64,000 nt of DNA from Alcanivorax sp. DSM 26293 (GCF_900107995.1 NZ_FNUM01000010.1:34134-98133), one strand, 5' to 3'. Positions 47,902 to 59,511 are shown, numbered from the stretch's first letter. Made by a program: numbers and translations. The notes: a model not told the origin generated them from the letters alone.

Positions 47902-48084
47902 TTATTCTCCCTCTACCTGCACCAGATACGCGACCTTGTTGATCATGCCGCGAACTGCCGGGGTATCTTCAACTTCCACAGTGTGGCCGATGCGGCGCAG
48001 ACCGAGACCGCGCACACAGGCCCTATGCTTTTCCAGCCGGCCGTTGATGCTCTTAACCAGCTTTACCTTGATCTTATCAGCCAT
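47902..48084 (-). CDS. rpmD: 50S ribosomal protein L30
   Basis: This 60-residue protein has the L30 core [50 protein letters not shown]. It lies between rpsE and rplO, as usual in the spc operon. Confidence 0.96.
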   Translation of the reverse strand: MADKIKVKLVKSINGRLEKHRACVRGLGLRRIGHTVEVEDTPAVRGMINKVAYLVQVEGE

Positions 48085-48107
48085 CGTAACGATTCCGTTA
48101 TCTGCGC

Positions 48108-48605
48108 TTAGTTCAGAATGTCTTCGACAGACTTGCCACGCTTGGCAGCCACAGACTCCGGAGACGCCATGGACTTCAGGCCGTTAAAAGTAGCCCGAAC
48201 CACGTTTACCGGATTGGTGGAGCCATAGCACTTGGCCAGTACGTTCTGAACGCCTGCGACTTCCAGCACGGCACGCATGGCACCGCCGGCAATTACACCG
48301 GTACCGTCATCGGCCGGCTGCATGTACACCTTGGAGGCACCGTGACGAGCCTTCATCGGGTGCTGGATGGTGGTGCCGTTAAGCTCCACCTGAATCATGT
48401 TGCGGCGGGCAGCTTCCAGGGCTTTCTGGATAGCGGCAGGCACTTCACGGGCCTTACCACGACCAAAGCCGACTTTACCCTTGCCGTCACCCACTACGGT
48501 CAACGCGGTAAAACCGAAAATACGGCCGCCTTTAACTACCTTAGCAACCCGGTTTACCTGAACCAGCTTTTCCTGCAGACCTTCGTTGGGATCAACCTTC
48601 GCCAT
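48108..48605 (-). CDS. rpsE: 30S ribosomal protein S5
   Basis: S5 lines the mRNA entry path and affects decoding accuracy. The 165-residue protein begins [41 protein letters not shown], with the double-stranded-RNA-binding fold, then the [37 protein letters not shown] domain. The ATG is preferred over a TTG two codons upstream. Confidence 0.97.
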   Translation of the reverse strand: MAKVDPNEGLQEKLVQVNRVAKVVKGGRIFGFTALTVVGDGKGKVGFGRGKAREVPAAIQKALEAARRNMIQVELNGTTIQHPMKARHGASKVYMQPADDGTGVIAGGAMRAVLEVAGVQNVLAKCYGSTNPVNVVRATFNGLKSMASPESVAAKRGKSVEDILN

Positions 48606-48617
48606 AACCAAGCACCC

Positions 48618-48968
48618 TTAGAATTCAAGACCGTTTTCACGCGCGGCATCCGCCAGCGCCTTAACACGGCCGTGATATTTGAAACCAGAACGGTCAAAGG
48701 CTACGCGCTCAATGCCCGCTTCCTTGGCACGCTGAGCGATCAGCTGGCCAACTTTCACCGCTGCGTCAGCATTACCTGTCGCATCAGCACGCAGATCTTT
48801 CTCGACCGTGCTTGCAGACGCCAGCACCTGGTCACCAGCCACAGAGATCACCTGCGCATAAATATGACGCGGGGTACGATGTACGCAGAGACGGACTTGG
48901 CCCAGCTCGCGGATCTTCAGGCGAGTGCGCTTGGCCCTGCGTAGACGTGAAACTTTTTTGTCTTTCAT
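48618..48968 (-). CDS. rplR: 50S ribosomal protein L18
   Basis: L18 binds 5S rRNA in the central protuberance. The 116-residue protein shows [32 protein letters not shown] near the start and [32 protein letters not shown] at the end. It lies between rplF and rpsE. Confidence 0.97.
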   Translation of the reverse strand: MKDKKVSRLRRAKRTRLKIRELGQVRLCVHRTPRHIYAQVISVAGDQVLASASTVEKDLRADATGNADAAVKVGQLIAQRAKEAGIERVAFDRSGFKYHGRVKALADAARENGLEF

Positions 48969-48985
48969 GGCATCAATCTCGACGA

Positions 48986-49519
48986 TTATTTCTTCTTGGC
49001 TTCCTTACGGCGCACTTGCTCATCAGCATAGCGCACCCCTTTGCCCTTGTAGGGCTCAGGCGGACGGAAGGCCCGAACATTGGCAGCAACCTGACCAACC
49101 AGCTGCTTATCAATGCCTTTAATGACAATTTCGGTCTGGCTCGGGGTTTCAACGGTAATCCCTTCAGGCAGCTCGAAAGCTACCGGGTGGGAGAAACCGA
49201 GGGTCAGGTTCAGTACCTTGCCCTGAGCCTGCGCGCGATAACCCACGCCGAGGAGCTGAAGCTTGCGCTCGAACCCTTCGGCAACGCCAGTCACCATGTT
49301 ATTCAGCAGAGCCCGAGAGGTCCCGGCCAGTGCCCATGCCTTCTGGGAATCATCGTGCGGCTTCACTGATACCACACCGTCTTCCAGGGACACGGCTACC
49401 AGCTCGTGAACTTCGTGCTCCAGGCTGCCCTTGCCACCTTTAACGGTGACTTTCTGGCCGTCGACTTTGACTTCGACGCCCTTCGGCAGATTTACCGGAC
49501 TTTTAGCTACTCTAGACAT
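48986..49519 (-). CDS. rplF: 50S ribosomal protein L6
   Basis: L6 lies near the factor-binding site of the large subunit. The 177-residue protein begins [31 protein letters not shown] and ends with the [26 protein letters not shown] signature. It lies between rpsH and rplR. Confidence 0.97.
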   Translation of the reverse strand: MSRVAKSPVNLPKGVEVKVDGQKVTVKGGKGSLEHEVHELVAVSLEDGVVSVKPHDDSQKAWALAGTSRALLNNMVTGVAEGFERKLQLLGVGYRAQAQGKVLNLTLGFSHPVAFELPEGITVETPSQTEIVIKGIDKQLVGQVAANVRAFRPPEPYKGKGVRYADEQVRRKEAKKK

Positions 49520-49550
49520 TGCTGCACCTAACCCGTCTACGCCACTTCTG

Positions 49551-49943
49551 TTAGGACACTTCGCAGATCAGCTCGCCACCAACATTGGCTTTGCGCGCTG
49601 CGCGGTCAGAAATAATGCCCTGATTGGTGGATACGATCATGATACCCAGGCCGCCTTTGACCTTGGGAATCTCACCCGCGGCCTTGTAGACCCGCAGACC
49701 AGGACGACTTACCCGTTTGATCGTGTCAATCACCGGGTTGCCTTCGAAATACTTAAGCTCAACCGTCATTACCGGTTTCTTGTCATCACTGATCTTGTAA
49801 TCAGCAATGAAGCCCTCTTCCTTCAGTACTTTGGCTACAGCTTCCTTTGCCTTGGAGGCAGGAATCTCGACCTGTACTTTCTCGGCCATCTGGGCGTTAC
49901 GGATACGAGTTAACATATCCGCCATGGTATCTTGCATGCTCAT
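49551..49943 (-). CDS. rpsH: 30S ribosomal protein S8
   Basis: S8 binds the central domain of 16S rRNA and in E. coli represses the spc operon by binding near rplE. The 130-residue protein begins [20 protein letters not shown] and ends with the [33 protein letters not shown] block. The same feedback is likely but was not traced in the sequence. Confidence 0.97.
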   Translation of the reverse strand: MSMQDTMADMLTRIRNAQMAEKVQVEIPASKAKEAVAKVLKEEGFIADYKISDDKKPVMTVELKYFEGNPVIDTIKRVSRPGLRVYKAAGEIPKVKGGLGIMIVSTNQGIISDRAARKANVGGELICEVS

Positions 49944-49969
49944 GCCGCAATCGCTCCGCTTAACTTTGC

Positions 49970-50275
49970 TTACCAGCTGGACTTAACCAGACCGGGAACA
50001 TCACCGCGCATCGCTGCTTCACGCAGCTTGATCCGGCTCAGGCCGAACTTGCGGTAGTAGCCGTGCGGACGACCGGTGATACGGCAGCGGTTACGCTGAC
50101 GAACCGGGGAAGAATCGCGCGGCAATTTTTGCAGCTGAAGCTGAGCATCCCACTTCGCTTCAGGTTCTGCATTGGGATCCTGGATAATCGCCTTAAGCGC
50201 TGCACGCTTGGCGGCAAAACGCTTAACCAGCTTAGCGCGTTTTGCTTCCCGGTTTTTCATGGATTCTTTAGCCAT
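49970..50275 (-). CDS. rpsN: 30S ribosomal protein S14
   Basis: The 101-residue protein is the long, zinc-free form of S14 ([21 protein letters not shown]...[41 protein letters not shown]). It lacks CxxC pairs, whereas L36 in the same cluster keeps its zinc ribbon. It lies between rplE and rpsH. Confidence 0.97.
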   Translation of the reverse strand: MAKESMKNREAKRAKLVKRFAAKRAALKAIIQDPNAEPEAKWDAQLQLQKLPRDSSPVRQRNRCRITGRPHGYYRKFGLSRIKLREAAMRGDVPGLVKSSW

Positions 50276-50286
50276 GATAAATCCTC

Positions 50287-50826
50287 TTAGCCCTTCAGCG
50301 GGAAGTTGAAGGCGCGCAGCAGCGCCCGTGCTTGGTCGTCGTTCTTCGCTGTGGTGGTGATGGTAATATCCAGACCACGCAGCTTGTCGACTTTGTCGAA
50401 ATCGATTTCCGGGAAAACGATCTGCTCACGCAGACCCATGGAATAGTTACCACGCCCGTCAAAGGATTTCGGATTCAGACCACGGAAGTCGCGAATTCGC
50501 GGAATGGCAATGGAAACCAGGCGCTCGAGAAATTCATACATACGCTCGCCACGCAGGGTTACCTTGCAGCCAATCGGCCAACCTTCACGAATCTTGAAGC
50601 CTGCAACAGACTTCCGCGCGTTGGTTACCAGGGGCTTCTGACCGGAAATCGCAGTCATGTCCGCCAGGGCACCATCCATCGCCTTACGATCCTGGGAGGC
50701 CTCACCAACACCCATGTTCAGGGTGATCTTGGTGATCTTTGGCACTTCCATGATATTACCGAGACCAAGCTCGTCTTTCAGCTTGGGCACGATCTCGTCT
50801 TGATAAATCTTTTTCAGATCACTCAT
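50287..50826 (-). CDS. rplE: 50S ribosomal protein L5
   Basis: L5 binds 5S rRNA and touches S13 across the subunit bridge. The 179-residue protein contains [56 protein letters not shown] and ends with [27 protein letters not shown]. It lies between rplX and rpsN. Confidence 0.97.
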   Translation of the reverse strand: MSDLKKIYQDEIVPKLKDELGLGNIMEVPKITKITLNMGVGEASQDRKAMDGALADMTAISGQKPLVTNARKSVAGFKIREGWPIGCKVTLRGERMYEFLERLVSIAIPRIRDFRGLNPKSFDGRGNYSMGLREQIVFPEIDFDKVDKLRGLDITITTTAKNDDQARALLRAFNFPLKG

Positions 50827-50838
50827 GGGTCACCTAAC

Positions 50839-51147
50839 CTACAGCGTTTCGCCGTTGGACTTGAAGAAACGCACTTTCTTGCCGTCTTCAAAACGGAAGC
50901 CCACACGATCCGCTTTCTGCGTCTTGGGGTTCCAGATGGCAACGTTGGAAGCGTTAAGCGATGCTTCCTGTTCTACGATGCCGCCTTGAGTACCACGGTT
51001 AGGATTGGCCTTAACATGTTTCTTGACCATGTTGACGCCAGCAACGATGAGACGACCATTGTCCAGAACCTGCCGAACAGAGCCGCGCTTACCTTTGTCC
51101 TTTCCCGCAATTACGATGACTTCGTCATCACGCTTAATCTTGAGCAT
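50839..51147 (-). CDS. rplX: 50S ribosomal protein L24
   Basis: L24 starts 50S assembly. The 102-residue protein has the KOW motif [22 protein letters not shown] near the N-terminus. The ATG giving MLKIKRDD is preferred over a GTG three codons upstream because GGTGAAGG lies just before it. It lies 15 bp after rplN. Confidence 0.95.
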   Translation of the reverse strand: MLKIKRDDEVIVIAGKDKGKRGSVRQVLDNGRLIVAGVNMVKKHVKANPNRGTQGGIVEQEASLNASNVAIWNPKTQKADRVGFRFEDGKKVRFFKSNGETL

Positions 51148-51162
51148 TACCTTCACCCGCCT

Positions 51163-51531
51163 TTACAGAACTTCAGGTGCCAGGGAGATGATCTTCATGA
51201 ACTGCTCGGTACGCAGCTCCCGCGTTACCGGGCCGAAGATCCGGGTACCGATCGGTGCCTTGTTGTTGTTCAACAGCACCGCGGCGTTTTCGTCGAAACG
51301 AATCAGTGAACCGTCTGGACGGCGCACACCCTTACGGGTACGCACAACCACAGCGGTCATTACATCACCTTTCTTAACACGGCCGCGCGGAATTGCTTCC
51401 TTCACTGTGACCTTGATGATGTCACCAATGCCTGCATAGCGGCGGTGAGAACCACCCAGCACTTTGATGCACTGTACCCGACGGGCGCCACTGTTATCGG
51501 CGACTTCGAGCATGCTTTCGGTCTGAATCAT
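51163..51531 (-). CDS. rplN: 50S ribosomal protein L14
   Basis: L14 forms an inter-subunit bridge. The 122-residue protein begins [28 protein letters not shown] and ends with [25 protein letters not shown]. It opens the spc operon, 50 bp after rpsQ. Confidence 0.98.
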   Translation of the reverse strand: MIQTESMLEVADNSGARRVQCIKVLGGSHRRYAGIGDIIKVTVKEAIPRGRVKKGDVMTAVVVRTRKGVRRPDGSLIRFDENAAVLLNNNKAPIGTRIFGPVTRELRTEQFMKIISLAPEVL

Positions 51532-51581
51532 CGCTAAATCTCTCCAACTCTGCCTTTACAGGCAGCCACAGCAACGGTCCG

Positions 51582-51848
51582 TCAGGCTTCGTTCGCCTGT
51601 TCAACTACGTTTACCAGCATCCAGGTCTTGCGCTTGGACAGCGGCCGGCACTCCTCAATGGTGACCAGGTCACCTTCACGACATGTGTTCTCTTCATCGT
51701 GCGCCATCAGTTTCGTGGAACGCTTGATGATCTTGCCGTAAATCGGGTGCTGGACCCGGCGCTCTACCAACACAGTGATAGTTTTGTCACCTTTGTTAGA
51801 GATGACTTTGCCGGTAGCGGTCCGGCGCATTGTATTCGCCTCTGCCAT
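51582..51848 (-). CDS. rpsQ: 30S ribosomal protein S17
   Basis: S17 is a primary 16S rRNA-binding protein. The 88-residue OB-fold protein contains [46 protein letters not shown]. It is the last gene of the S10 operon, two bases after rpmC. Confidence 0.97.
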   Translation of the reverse strand: MAEANTMRRTATGKVISNKGDKTITVLVERRVQHPIYGKIIKRSTKLMAHDEENTCREGDLVTIEECRPLSKRKTWMLVNVVEQANEA

Positions 51849-51850
51849 GA

Positions 51851-52042
51851 CTAGTTACCCTGCTTCTCTCTCAGAATGGTCTTAACGCGCGCAATATTGC
51901 GGCGAACCTTCCCAAGCTCATGGGTTTTAGAAATCTGACCGGACGCGCTCTTCATACGCAGCTTGAATTGTTCCTCAAGCAGCTCGATTTGCGTCTGCTG
52001 CAGCTCTTCGACACTCTTTTCTTTCAGCTCGCTCGCTTTCAT
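51851..52042 (-). CDS. rpmC: 50S ribosomal protein L29
   Basis: This 63-residue helical hairpin protein ([31 protein letters not shown], then [18 protein letters not shown]) lies at the tunnel exit. It starts three bases after rplP. Confidence 0.97.
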   Translation of the reverse strand: MKASELKEKSVEELQQTQIELLEEQFKLRMKSASGQISKTHELGKVRRNIARVKTILREKQGN

Positions 52043-52045
52043 GGC

Positions 52046-52459
52046 TTACATCACCGTCCGAGTCACGACACGGGTGCTTACCGGCAGCTTGGCCGCGGCC
52101 AGACGGAACGCTTCACGCGCAACGTCTTCTGACACACCTTCCATTTCGTAAAGCATCTTGCCCGGTTGAATCTGGGCAACCCAATACTCTACAGAACCCT
52201 TACCTTTACCCATCCGCACTTCAAGAGGCTTCTTGGTAATCGGCTTGTCCGGGAAAACCCGGATCCAAATTTTACCACCACGCTTGATGTGGCGGGTCAT
52301 TGCACGACGGGCCGCTTCGATCTGGCGCGCAGTAATACGGCCACGACCGGTCGCTTGCAGACCAATGGTGCCAAAAGACACCTTGCTGCCCCGCTGTGCC
52401 AGGCCGCGGTTACGGCCCTTCATCACTTTCCGGAATTTGGTACGCTTCGGCTGCAACAT
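52046..52459 (-). CDS. rplP: 50S ribosomal protein L16
   Basis: L16 is near the A-site tRNA elbow. The 137-residue protein begins [21 protein letters not shown] and has [31 protein letters not shown] sequence in the middle. It lies between rpsC and rpmC. Confidence 0.97.
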   Translation of the reverse strand: MLQPKRTKFRKVMKGRNRGLAQRGSKVSFGTIGLQATGRGRITARQIEAARRAMTRHIKRGGKIWIRVFPDKPITKKPLEVRMGKGKGSVEYWVAQIQPGKMLYEMEGVSEDVAREAFRLAAAKLPVSTRVVTRTVM

Positions 52460-52472
52460 CGTTCGTTACCCT

Positions 52473-53171
52473 TTAACCGCGGCCGCGCTTCTTCGCGCCC
52501 TTGGACTGCTTCTGCTGCTCTTCCTGCTGAACCTGCTCCATGCCACCAAGCACTTCGCCACGGAAGATCCACACCTTGATACCGATGGTGCCGTAAGTGG
52601 TTTCAGCACGTACGCTTGCGTAATCGATGTCGGCACGCAAAGTATGCAGAGGCACTCGGCCCTCGCGGTACCATTCGGTACGCGCAATTTCTGCACCACC
52701 CAGACGACCGGACAGCTGAATCTTGATACCTTCAGCACCGGACTTCATGGCGTTCTGAACCGCACGCTTCATGGCGCGACGGAACATCACACGGCGCTCC
52801 AGCTGACCGGCAACATTGTCGCCTACCAGACGCGCATCCAGGTCGGGCTTGCGCACTTCCTCGATGTTGATATGAACCGGCACACCCATCTGAGCGGCAA
52901 CATCACGACGCAGACGCTCAACGTCTTCGCCTTTTTTGCCGATCACGATGCCCGGACGCGCAGTAGCAATAGTGATGCGCACGTTCTCTGACGGACGCTC
53001 AATCTTGATACGGCTCACCGACGCGTTCTTCAAACGCTTGAACAGGAACTCACGTACCTGCAGGTCGGTAACCAGGCAGTCTGAGTAAGACTTCGGTCCG
53101 GCATACCAGAGCGAGTTGTGCTCTTTGACAATGCCAAGGCGAATACCGACCGGATGAACTTTCTGACCCAT
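52473..53171 (-). CDS. rpsC: 30S ribosomal protein S3
   Basis: S3 guards mRNA entry and has helicase function with S4 and S5. The 232-residue protein begins [25 protein letters not shown], has the KH domain ([22 protein letters not shown]) and a basic, Gln/Lys-rich tail. It starts four bases after rplV. Confidence 0.98.
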   Translation of the reverse strand: MGQKVHPVGIRLGIVKEHNSLWYAGPKSYSDCLVTDLQVREFLFKRLKNASVSRIKIERPSENVRITIATARPGIVIGKKGEDVERLRRDVAAQMGVPVHINIEEVRKPDLDARLVGDNVAGQLERRVMFRRAMKRAVQNAMKSGAEGIKIQLSGRLGGAEIARTEWYREGRVPLHTLRADIDYASVRAETTYGTIGIKVWIFRGEVLGGMEQVQQEEQQKQSKGAKKRGRG

Positions 53172-53175
53172 CTGG

Positions 53176-53520
53176 TTACTCCTGACCTTCTGAGACTTTC
53201 ACAGTAATGTGGCAAGTACGCTTGAGGATTCGGTCAGCGCGGCCTTTGGCGCGCGGACGAATACGCTTCATGGTCATGCCTTCATCCACGTAAACCGTGG
53301 ACACCTTCAGCTCATCAACGTCAGCGCCGTCGTTGTTTTCCGCATTTGCAATCGCGGACTCCAGCACTTTCTTAACGATTTTTGCCGCCTTCTTCGGGCT
53401 GAATTCCAGAAGATTCAGCGCCTTCTCGACTTCCAGGCCTCGGACCTGGTCCGCTACGAGGCGGGCTTTCTGAGCCGAAATTCTTGCGCCGCGCAGACGG
53501 GCTGCAACTTCAGTAGCCAT
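53176..53520 (-). CDS. rplV: 50S ribosomal protein L22
   Basis: L22 lines the peptide tunnel and its loop is a macrolide-resistance site. The 114-residue protein begins [28 protein letters not shown] and contains the tunnel loop [30 protein letters not shown], which looks wild-type. The start has AAGGTGA upstream. Confidence 0.97.
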   Translation of the reverse strand: MATEVAARLRGARISAQKARLVADQVRGLEVEKALNLLEFSPKKAAKIVKKVLESAIANAENNDGADVDELKVSTVYVDEGMTMKRIRPRAKGRADRILKRTCHITVKVSEGQE

Positions 53521-53530
53521 GGCTGTCACC

Positions 53531-53806
53531 TTATCGCTTAGCCTTTTTGTCCACGATATGCCCGCGGTAAGTGCGGGTCAGGGCGAACTCGCCCAACTTG
53601 TGGCCCACCATGTGCTCGGTAACCATTACCGGGACATGCTGTTTGCCGTTATGCACAGCAATTGTCAGACCCACCATCTCCGGAACAATCATGGAGCGAC
53701 GGGACCAGGTTTTAATCGGCTTACGGGAGCCGGCTTCCACCGCATCTTCCACCTTGCTGAGCAGGTGGTGATCCACAAAAGGACCTTTTTTCAGTGAACG
53801 TGGCAC
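53531..53806 (-). CDS. rpsS: 30S ribosomal protein S19
   Basis: S19 sits with S13 in the head of the small subunit. The 91-residue protein begins [20 protein letters not shown] and has the [23 protein letters not shown] block near the end (here [20 protein letters not shown]). It lies between rplB and rplV. Confidence 0.98.
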   Translation of the reverse strand: MPRSLKKGPFVDHHLLSKVEDAVEAGSRKPIKTWSRRSMIVPEMVGLTIAVHNGKQHVPVMVTEHMVGHKLGEFALTRTYRGHIVDKKAKR

Positions 53807-53828
53807 AGCCTGAACCTCTCTTTATCCC

Positions 53829-54653
53829 TTACTTACGACGGTCACGCACAATCATCTTGGAAGTGCGCTTGTTTGTACGGGTCTTGTGGCCCTTGGTCGG
53901 TACACCCCAGGGGGTTACCGGATGACGACCACCAGAAGAGCGCCCTTCACCACCACCATGTGGGTGGTCGACCGGGTTCATCGCCGCACCGCGAACGGTG
54001 GGTCGAACACCCCGCCAGCGCGTTGCGCCCGCTTTACCCAGTGAGCGCAAACTATGCTCACTGTTGGATACTGAACCGATGGTCGCCTTGCAGTCGGCGT
54101 GAACCTTGCGCATCTCGCCGGAGCGCAGACGCAGGGTCACATACTGACCGTCTTTCGCCAGCACCTGCACGGAAGTCCCTGCAGAGCGGGCCAACTGACC
54201 ACCTTTACCGGGCTTCATTTCCACGTTATGCACGGTGGAACCCAGCGGAATGTTACGCAGCGGCAGCGCGTTACCCAGCTTGATCGGCGCATCTTCGCCG
54301 GACTGGATACGGTCTTCCGCCTGCAGGCCTTTGGGGGCCAGAATATAACGACGCTCACCGTCCAGGTACTTGACCAGCGCAATGTGCGCGGAACGGTTCG
54401 GATCGTATTCCAGACGCTCAACAATGCCTACCACACCATCTTTGTTACGACGGAAGTCAATCAAGCGGTATTTCTGCTTGTGACCACCACCTTTATGACG
54501 GGTAGTAATGCGACCATTGTTGTTACGACCACCGTTTTTGCTCTTGGCTTCCAACAGCGGCGCGTAGGGAGCACCTTTATGCAGTTCTTCGCTGACCACC
54601 TTGACTACAAAGCGGCGGCCCGGAGAAGTCGGCTTGCACTTTACAATCGCCAT
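53829..54653 (-). CDS. rplB: 50S ribosomal protein L2
   Basis: L2 is needed for subunit association and peptidyl transfer. The 274-residue protein ends with the conserved [36 protein letters not shown] block holding the essential His near 229. It begins [20 protein letters not shown] and lies between rplW and rpsS. Confidence 0.98.
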   Translation of the reverse strand: MAIVKCKPTSPGRRFVVKVVSEELHKGAPYAPLLEAKSKNGGRNNNGRITTRHKGGGHKQKYRLIDFRRNKDGVVGIVERLEYDPNRSAHIALVKYLDGERRYILAPKGLQAEDRIQSGEDAPIKLGNALPLRNIPLGSTVHNVEMKPGKGGQLARSAGTSVQVLAKDGQYVTLRLRSGEMRKVHADCKATIGSVSNSEHSLRSLGKAGATRWRGVRPTVRGAAMNPVDHPHGGGEGRSSGGRHPVTPWGVPTKGHKTRTNKRTSKMIVRDRRK

Positions 54654-54671
54654 TATTCCTTACTCCCTTCC

Positions 54672-54968
54672 TTACTCTGCGCCCAGGAAGTCAATGTCCT
54701 GGCCTTCCTCTAGGGAAACGTAGGCCTTCTTCCAGTCAGCGCGCTTACCCGCAACGCGACCGAAGAATTTGGACTTGCCTTTCATGTTGGCGGTACGAAC
54801 AGCTTTAACCTTCACTTCAAAAAGGGCTTCAACGGCCTTTTTGATTTCCAGCTTGTTCGCATCTTTAGCCACTTTAAACACGAAGGTGCCGTTCTGATCA
54901 GCAAGAATGGTTGCCTTCTCAGAGACGTGCGCAGCACGCAGCACTTTCAAAATACGTTCCTGGTTCAT
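54672..54968 (-). CDS. rplW: 50S ribosomal protein L23
   Basis: L23 docks trigger factor and SRP at the tunnel exit. The 98-residue protein has [49 protein letters not shown]. Its start overlaps the rplD stop by four bases. Confidence 0.97.
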   Translation of the reverse strand: MNQERILKVLRAAHVSEKATILADQNGTFVFKVAKDANKLEIKKAVEALFEVKVKAVRTANMKGKSKFFGRVAGKRADWKKAYVSLEEGQDIDFLGAE

Positions 54969-55567
54969 GCCAGTGCCTCCTCAAGCTTCTTCAGAGCCGG
55001 CACAGTAACGAGCACCTTCTCGAAAGCAATCAGGCTCACCGGATCCACGCCGTCAGCGTCACGAACGTCGACCTTGGGCAGGTTGCGCGAACCCAGATAC
55101 AGGTTCTCGTCAACACTGTCGGTCACGATCAGGACGTTAGCCAGATCCAGCTCTTTCAGCTTGGCTGCAACAGCCTTGGTCTTGGGCTCGCCCACGGTGA
55201 ATTCATCCACCACAACCAGGCGATCCTGACGAACCAGCTCAGACATGATGCACTGGAGCGCACCACGGTACATTTTACGGTTCACTTTCTGAGAGTGATC
55301 ACGGTTTACCGCAGCAAATGTCTTGCCGCCGCCACGCCAGATCGGGCTACGGATCGTACCAGCACGGGCACGACCGGTGCCTTTTTGACGCCACGGCTTA
55401 CGGCCACCACCACTCACATCAGAGCGGTTTTTCTGTGCCTTGGTACCTTGACGGGCACCAGCCAGAAACGCAGTCACAACCTGATGAACCAGAGGCTCGT
55501 TAAAGTCCTTGCCGAAGGCGACTTCGGAAACGGTAACGGTACCTCCAGAGGCAGTATTGAGATTCAT
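54965..55567 (-). CDS. rplD: 50S ribosomal protein L4
   Basis: L4 lines the tunnel and, in E. coli, represses the S10 operon by acting on its leader. The 200-residue protein contains the tunnel-loop region [43 protein letters not shown] and ends with [29 protein letters not shown]. Autogenous control is plausible given the structured leader before rpsJ. Confidence 0.97.
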   Translation of the reverse strand: MNLNTASGGTVTVSEVAFGKDFNEPLVHQVVTAFLAGARQGTKAQKNRSDVSGGGRKPWRQKGTGRARAGTIRSPIWRGGGKTFAAVNRDHSQKVNRKMYRGALQCIMSELVRQDRLVVVDEFTVGEPKTKAVAAKLKELDLANVLIVTDSVDENLYLGSRNLPKVDVRDADGVDPVSLIAFEKVLVTVPALKKLEEALA

Positions 55568-55581
55568 CCTCTATTCCTCTT

Positions 55582-56217
55582 TCAGGCCTTCGCCTTCACT
55601 GCCAGACGCACGATCACATCACCACCGGTAGCACCGGGGACCGCACCTTTAACCAGCAACAGATTCTTTTCAGCATCTACGCGAACCACTTCCAGATTCT
55701 GGACAGTGACGCGCTCAGCACCCATATGGCCAGCCATCTTCTTGCCTTTGAATACGCGGCCCGGAGTCTGGTTCTGACCAATGGAACCCGGAGCACGATG
55801 AGACAAGGAGTTACCGTGGGTCATATCCTGGGTGCTGAAGTTCCAACGCTTCACGCCACCAGCAAAACCCTTACCTTTGGAAGTGCCGGTCACATCAATC
55901 ATCTGACCCGCTTCAAATCCTTCGACGGTCACTTCAGAACCCGGCTGCAGCTCACCTGCCTCAGCACGGAATTCCCAAACACCACGGCCCGCTTCTACAC
56001 CAGCTTTTGCGAAATGACCGGCTTGCGCCTTGGTCACGCGGCTGGCACGGCGCTCACCGACCGTTACTTGCACGGCCTGGTAGCCATCTGATTCTTCGGC
56101 CTTGAGCTGGGAGACCCGATTCGGGGTCACTTCGATGACAGTCACGGGAACACTGATACCTTCCTCAGTGAAGACCCGAGTCATCCCACATTTCCGACCG
56201 ATCACACCAATCGCCAT
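55582..56217 (-). CDS. rplC: 50S ribosomal protein L3
   Basis: L3 nucleates 50S assembly and reaches the peptidyl-transferase centre. The 211-residue protein begins [29 protein letters not shown] and contains [33 protein letters not shown]. It lies between rpsJ and rplD. Confidence 0.97.
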   Translation of the reverse strand: MAIGVIGRKCGMTRVFTEEGISVPVTVIEVTPNRVSQLKAEESDGYQAVQVTVGERRASRVTKAQAGHFAKAGVEAGRGVWEFRAEAGELQPGSEVTVEGFEAGQMIDVTGTSKGKGFAGGVKRWNFSTQDMTHGNSLSHRAPGSIGQNQTPGRVFKGKKMAGHMGAERVTVQNLEVVRVDAEKNLLLVKGAVPGATGGDVIVRLAVKAKA

Positions 56218-56260
56218 TGTTTACCTCTTCACAACCTGTCGCGGTAATACCCGCCCGTTG

Positions 56261-56657
<397 letters not shown>

Positions 56658-56714
56658 TCAAAACAAGCCCGGGAACAATGCCCCGGTTGGTACTGCTCGA
56701 AAGCAGGGCGCAGA

Positions 56715-56743
56715 TAGTAGCCATTCCCCCCCGGCATTGCAAG
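56715..56743 (-). promoter_or_regulatory. Putative sigma-70 promoter of the S10 operon
   Basis: On the minus strand TTGCAA (56738-56743) and TACTAT (56715-56720) are separated by 17 bp. Transcription would begin near 56708, giving a leader of about 136 nt before rpsJ. Confidence 0.6.
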
Positions 56744-56879
56744 GACCTTTTGGCCCTAATCCGGGAAATCCGGCAAAAAAGTGAAAATAAAGTGCTTTCG
56801 CTCTTCAGACCCACCTTCTACCCGCCCCCGACACTGCGAGAGCACGCCGGCGCACGCCCCAAGGCCTGACACCAGCATC

Positions 56880-56909
56880 AAAAAGGGGGCCGCCAGGCGA
56901 CCCCCTTTT
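56880..56909 (-). terminator. Terminator after tuf
   Basis: Complementary blocks AAAAGGGGG and CCCCCTTTT enclose a GC-rich centre, followed by a T-run on the minus strand, 15 bp after the tuf stop. It separates tuf from the S10 operon promoter. Confidence 0.88.
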
Positions 56910-56924
56910 CACACCCAGTAAGGA

Positions 56925-58115
56925 TTACTCGGTGATTTTGGCTACCACACCGGCGCCAACGGTACGGCCACCTTCGCGGATAGCGAAGCGCAGGCCGTCT
57001 TCCATGGCGATCGGCGCGATCAGCTCAACGTCCATCTGCACGTTGTCGCCCGGCATAACCATCTCGGTACCTTCCGGCAGGGTACATGCACCCGTTACGT
57101 CGGTGGTACGGAAGTAGAACTGCGGACGGTAGCCGTTGAAGAACGGGGTGTGACGACCACCTTCGTCCTTGCTCAGCACGTACACCTCAGCAATGAACTT
57201 GGTGTGCGGCTTGATGGAGCCCGGCTTGGCCAGTACCTGGCCACGCTCAACCTCATCACGCTTGGTACCACGCAGCAGAACACCAACGTTCTCGCCTGCA
57301 CGACCTTCGTCCAGCAGCTTGCGGAACATTTCCACACCGGTACAGGTGGTCTTGGTGGTGTCGTGGATACCCACGATCTCGATTTCCTCGCCCACCTTGA
57401 TGATGCCACGCTCTACACGGCCGGTTACTACAGTACCGCGACCAGAGATGGAGAATACGTCTTCGATCGGCATCAGGAACGGCTGATCAACGGCACGCTC
57501 CGGCTCCGGGATGTACTCGTCCAGGCACTCAACCAGCTTCTGTACGGCAGGCATGCCGATGTCGCTGGTGTCACCTTCCAGTGCTTTCAGGGCAGAACCC
57601 TTGATGATCGGAGTATCGTCACCCGGGAAGTCATAGTCGTTCAGCAGTTCGCGAACTTCCATTTCAACCAGCTCAAGCAGCTCTTCATCGTCAACCATGT
57701 CCGCTTTGTTCAGGAACACAACGATGTAGGGAACGCCTACCTGACGGGACAGCAGGATGTGCTCGCGGGTCTGCGGCATCGGGCCGTCAGCAGCGGAACA
57801 TACCAGGATCGCACCGTCCATCTGCGCCGCACCGGTGATCATGTTCTTCACATAATCAGCGTGACCGGGGCAGTCTACGTGGGCGTAGTGACGAGTCGGG
57901 GAATCGTATTCCACGTGAGAGGTTGCAATGGTGATACCACGCTCACGCTCTTCCGGAGCATTATCAATACCGTCGAAAGCGATGGCGCTACCGCCCCAAA
58001 CTTCTGCACACACGCGGGTCAGCGCGGCGGTCAGAGTGGTTTTACCATGGTCAACGTGACCGATGGTGCCTACGTTTACGTGCGGTTTATTACGTTCAAA
58101 CTTTTCCTTTGCCAC
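56925..58115 (-). CDS. tuf: Elongation factor Tu
   Basis: EF-Tu brings aminoacyl-tRNA to the ribosome as a GTP complex. The 396-residue protein has the G domain ([33 protein letters not shown]), the effector region with RERGITI, and domains II and III ending [14 protein letters not shown]. It follows four tRNA genes in the order of the E. coli thrU-tyrU-glyT-thrT-tufB operon, yet the next gene downstream is rpsJ, which normally follows tufA. It therefore looks like a tufB-type start joined to a tufA-type end. Confidence 0.98.
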   Translation of the reverse strand: MAKEKFERNKPHVNVGTIGHVDHGKTTLTAALTRVCAEVWGGSAIAFDGIDNAPEERERGITIATSHVEYDSPTRHYAHVDCPGHADYVKNMITGAAQMDGAILVCSAADGPMPQTREHILLSRQVGVPYIVVFLNKADMVDDEELLELVEMEVRELLNDYDFPGDDTPIIKGSALKALEGDTSDIGMPAVQKLVECLDEYIPEPERAVDQPFLMPIEDVFSISGRGTVVTGRVERGIIKVGEEIEIVGIHDTTKTTCTGVEMFRKLLDEGRAGENVGVLLRGTKRDEVERGQVLAKPGSIKPHTKFIAEVYVLSKDEGGRHTPFFNGYRPQFYFRTTDVTGACTLPEGTEMVMPGDNVQMDVELIAPIAMEDGLRFAIREGGRTVGAGVVAKITE

Positions 58116-58270
58116 GACTCTTCACCTCTTAACTTGGCTGTGCTTCCTCGCCATATGGCGCGCATACACCCGATAAAGACACATTTAAGGACTGTATTGA
58201 TAAACACAGACCACCTTGGCACCATCAAGACACATGAAGCCGGACCCAGGATATACCTGGGCCCGGAAAT

Positions 58271-58346
58271 TGGAGCTCTTGACCGGATTTGAACCGGTGA
58301 CCTCACCCTTACCAAGGGTGTGCTCTACCTACTGAGCTACAAGAGC
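58271..58346 (-). tRNA. tRNA-Thr (GGT)
   Basis: The 76-nt cloverleaf has a GCTCTTG/CAAGAGC acceptor stem, encoded CCA and the anticodon loop TTGGTAA (anticodon GGT). It is the last tRNA before tuf, matching thrT. Confidence 0.95.
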
Positions 58347-58389
58347 ATAACCTTCATGTCACCTGGTGGTGACCAAACTCTACCGGAGC

Positions 58390-58463
<74 letters not shown>

Positions 58464-58529
58464 AAACCTTCCGATGCCTGCCAGCCTTCCGGCCATACAA
58501 ACCATCCAAAGAATGATCTGCTTTTTATC

Positions 58530-58613
58530 TGGTGGAGGGGGGAGGATTCGAACCTCCGAAGCTTTCGCGTCAGATTTACAGTCTGATCCCTTTGGCCACT
58601 CGGGAACCCCTCC
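58530..58613 (-). tRNA. tRNA-Tyr (GTA)
   Basis: The 84-nt gene has a GGAGGGG acceptor stem, a long variable arm, encoded CCA and the anticodon loop CTGTAAA (anticodon GTA). It matches tyrU. Confidence 0.95.
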
Positions 58614-58688
58614 AGAAAAGGGCCTACATTCTCTTTACGGCCCAACCACTTGTCAACCAATTTTCAAGTAGTTAGGCACGTTTAAAGC

Positions 58689-58764
58689 TGGAGCTGGCGA
58701 GAGGAGTCGAACCCCCGACCGGCTGATTACAAATCAGCTGCTCTACCAACTGAGCTACGCCAGC
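58689..58764 (-). tRNA. tRNA-Thr (TGT)
   Basis: The 76-nt cloverleaf has a GCTGGCG acceptor stem, encoded CCA and the anticodon loop TTTGTAA (anticodon TGT). It is the first gene of the tRNA-tuf operon, matching thrU. Confidence 0.95.
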
Positions 58765-58781
58765 TCACAAGGGTTGCGAAT

Positions 58782-58808
58782 TCTATAGAAAGGAATCAGG
58801 TGGCGCAA
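58782..58808 (-). promoter_or_regulatory. Putative promoter of the tRNA-tuf operon
   Basis: TATAGA (58782-58787 read on the minus strand) is a good -10 box 18 bp before the first tRNA. TTGCGC upstream is a possible -35, but the spacer is only 15 bp. Confidence 0.4.
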
Positions 58809-58847
58809 TCCACTTGAGGATCAAACGCCTAATAATTGCTCAGCAAT

Positions 58848-59495
58848 TCAGGGGCAGGCCACCCAATCAAGCTTAAGGGACTGATTTGCCTCAAGAAAGA
58901 TATTCAACTCGGGTTTCTCTTCCGGCTCCTGATCCATCAGATAAACCCAGTATTCCGTCACCGCCCGGGACGTTTCTCGCACAAAGGCCGGATAACCGGC
59001 ATTTCGCATCTTTACGCGCAACCCTTCCGCCGACTCCGCACTGGAGAAGTACCCCAATGAAATGGCATTGGCATCCTCGCCCTCCTTGACGACAAAGCTG
59101 TCCACACCATGATCCTGCAACTCATGAAGCACACGCAGCGCCCTCTCCCTGTCGGCATAGGGAGGCAGATACACCCAGTTGAGCCGATCCTTCTGAATAT
59201 TCAGAGCCCGCACCTGACCCGACAGCCCTGCCGCCCTCAGCTGGACCGCGCCAGCCTGGGCCGCATCACGGGACTCCCAGGGGCCGACTACCGCACACAG
59301 AGAGCCCGCCTCCGGTCTGCGCGCGCCGTCCCGGGTCGGCTGGGAGCGCTCGGAAAGCAACACCAACCGCTCTCCTCCCACAGACTGCGTCGGCACACGC
59401 AACGACACTGCCTCACGGGGAGCCAGGTTCTTGGTAAGCTGCACCCCCAGATAAACCAGATTGACGACCAGCAAGCTGTAAAATATCCACCGCAC
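58848..59495 (-). CDS. SPOR-domain membrane protein
   Basis: This 215-residue protein starts with a membrane helix (RWIFYSLLVVNLVYLGVQLTKNL) and continues with two SPOR-like stretches, LCAVVGPWESRDAAQAGAVQLRAAGLSGQVR and a second from VYLPPYADRERALRVLHELQDHGVDSFVVKEGEDANAISLGYFSSAESAEGLRVKM. SPOR domains bind denuded peptidoglycan. The GTG at 59495 after GGGGGAA is preferred over an ATG 17 codons upstream, which would overlap coaX by 35 bases and lacks a ribosome-binding site. It is the last gene of the acyl-CoA ligase-birA-coaX operon; the same neighbour follows coaX in Pseudomonas. Confidence 0.85.
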   Translation of the reverse strand: MRWIFYSLLVVNLVYLGVQLTKNLAPREAVSLRVPTQSVGGERLVLLSERSQPTRDGARRPEAGSLCAVVGPWESRDAAQAGAVQLRAAGLSGQVRALNIQKDRLNWVYLPPYADRERALRVLHELQDHGVDSFVVKEGEDANAISLGYFSSAESAEGLRVKMRNAGYPAFVRETSRAVTEYWVYLMDQEPEEKPELNIFLEANQSLKLDWVACP

Positions 59496-59511
59496 CGGTG
59501 TTCCCCCACCA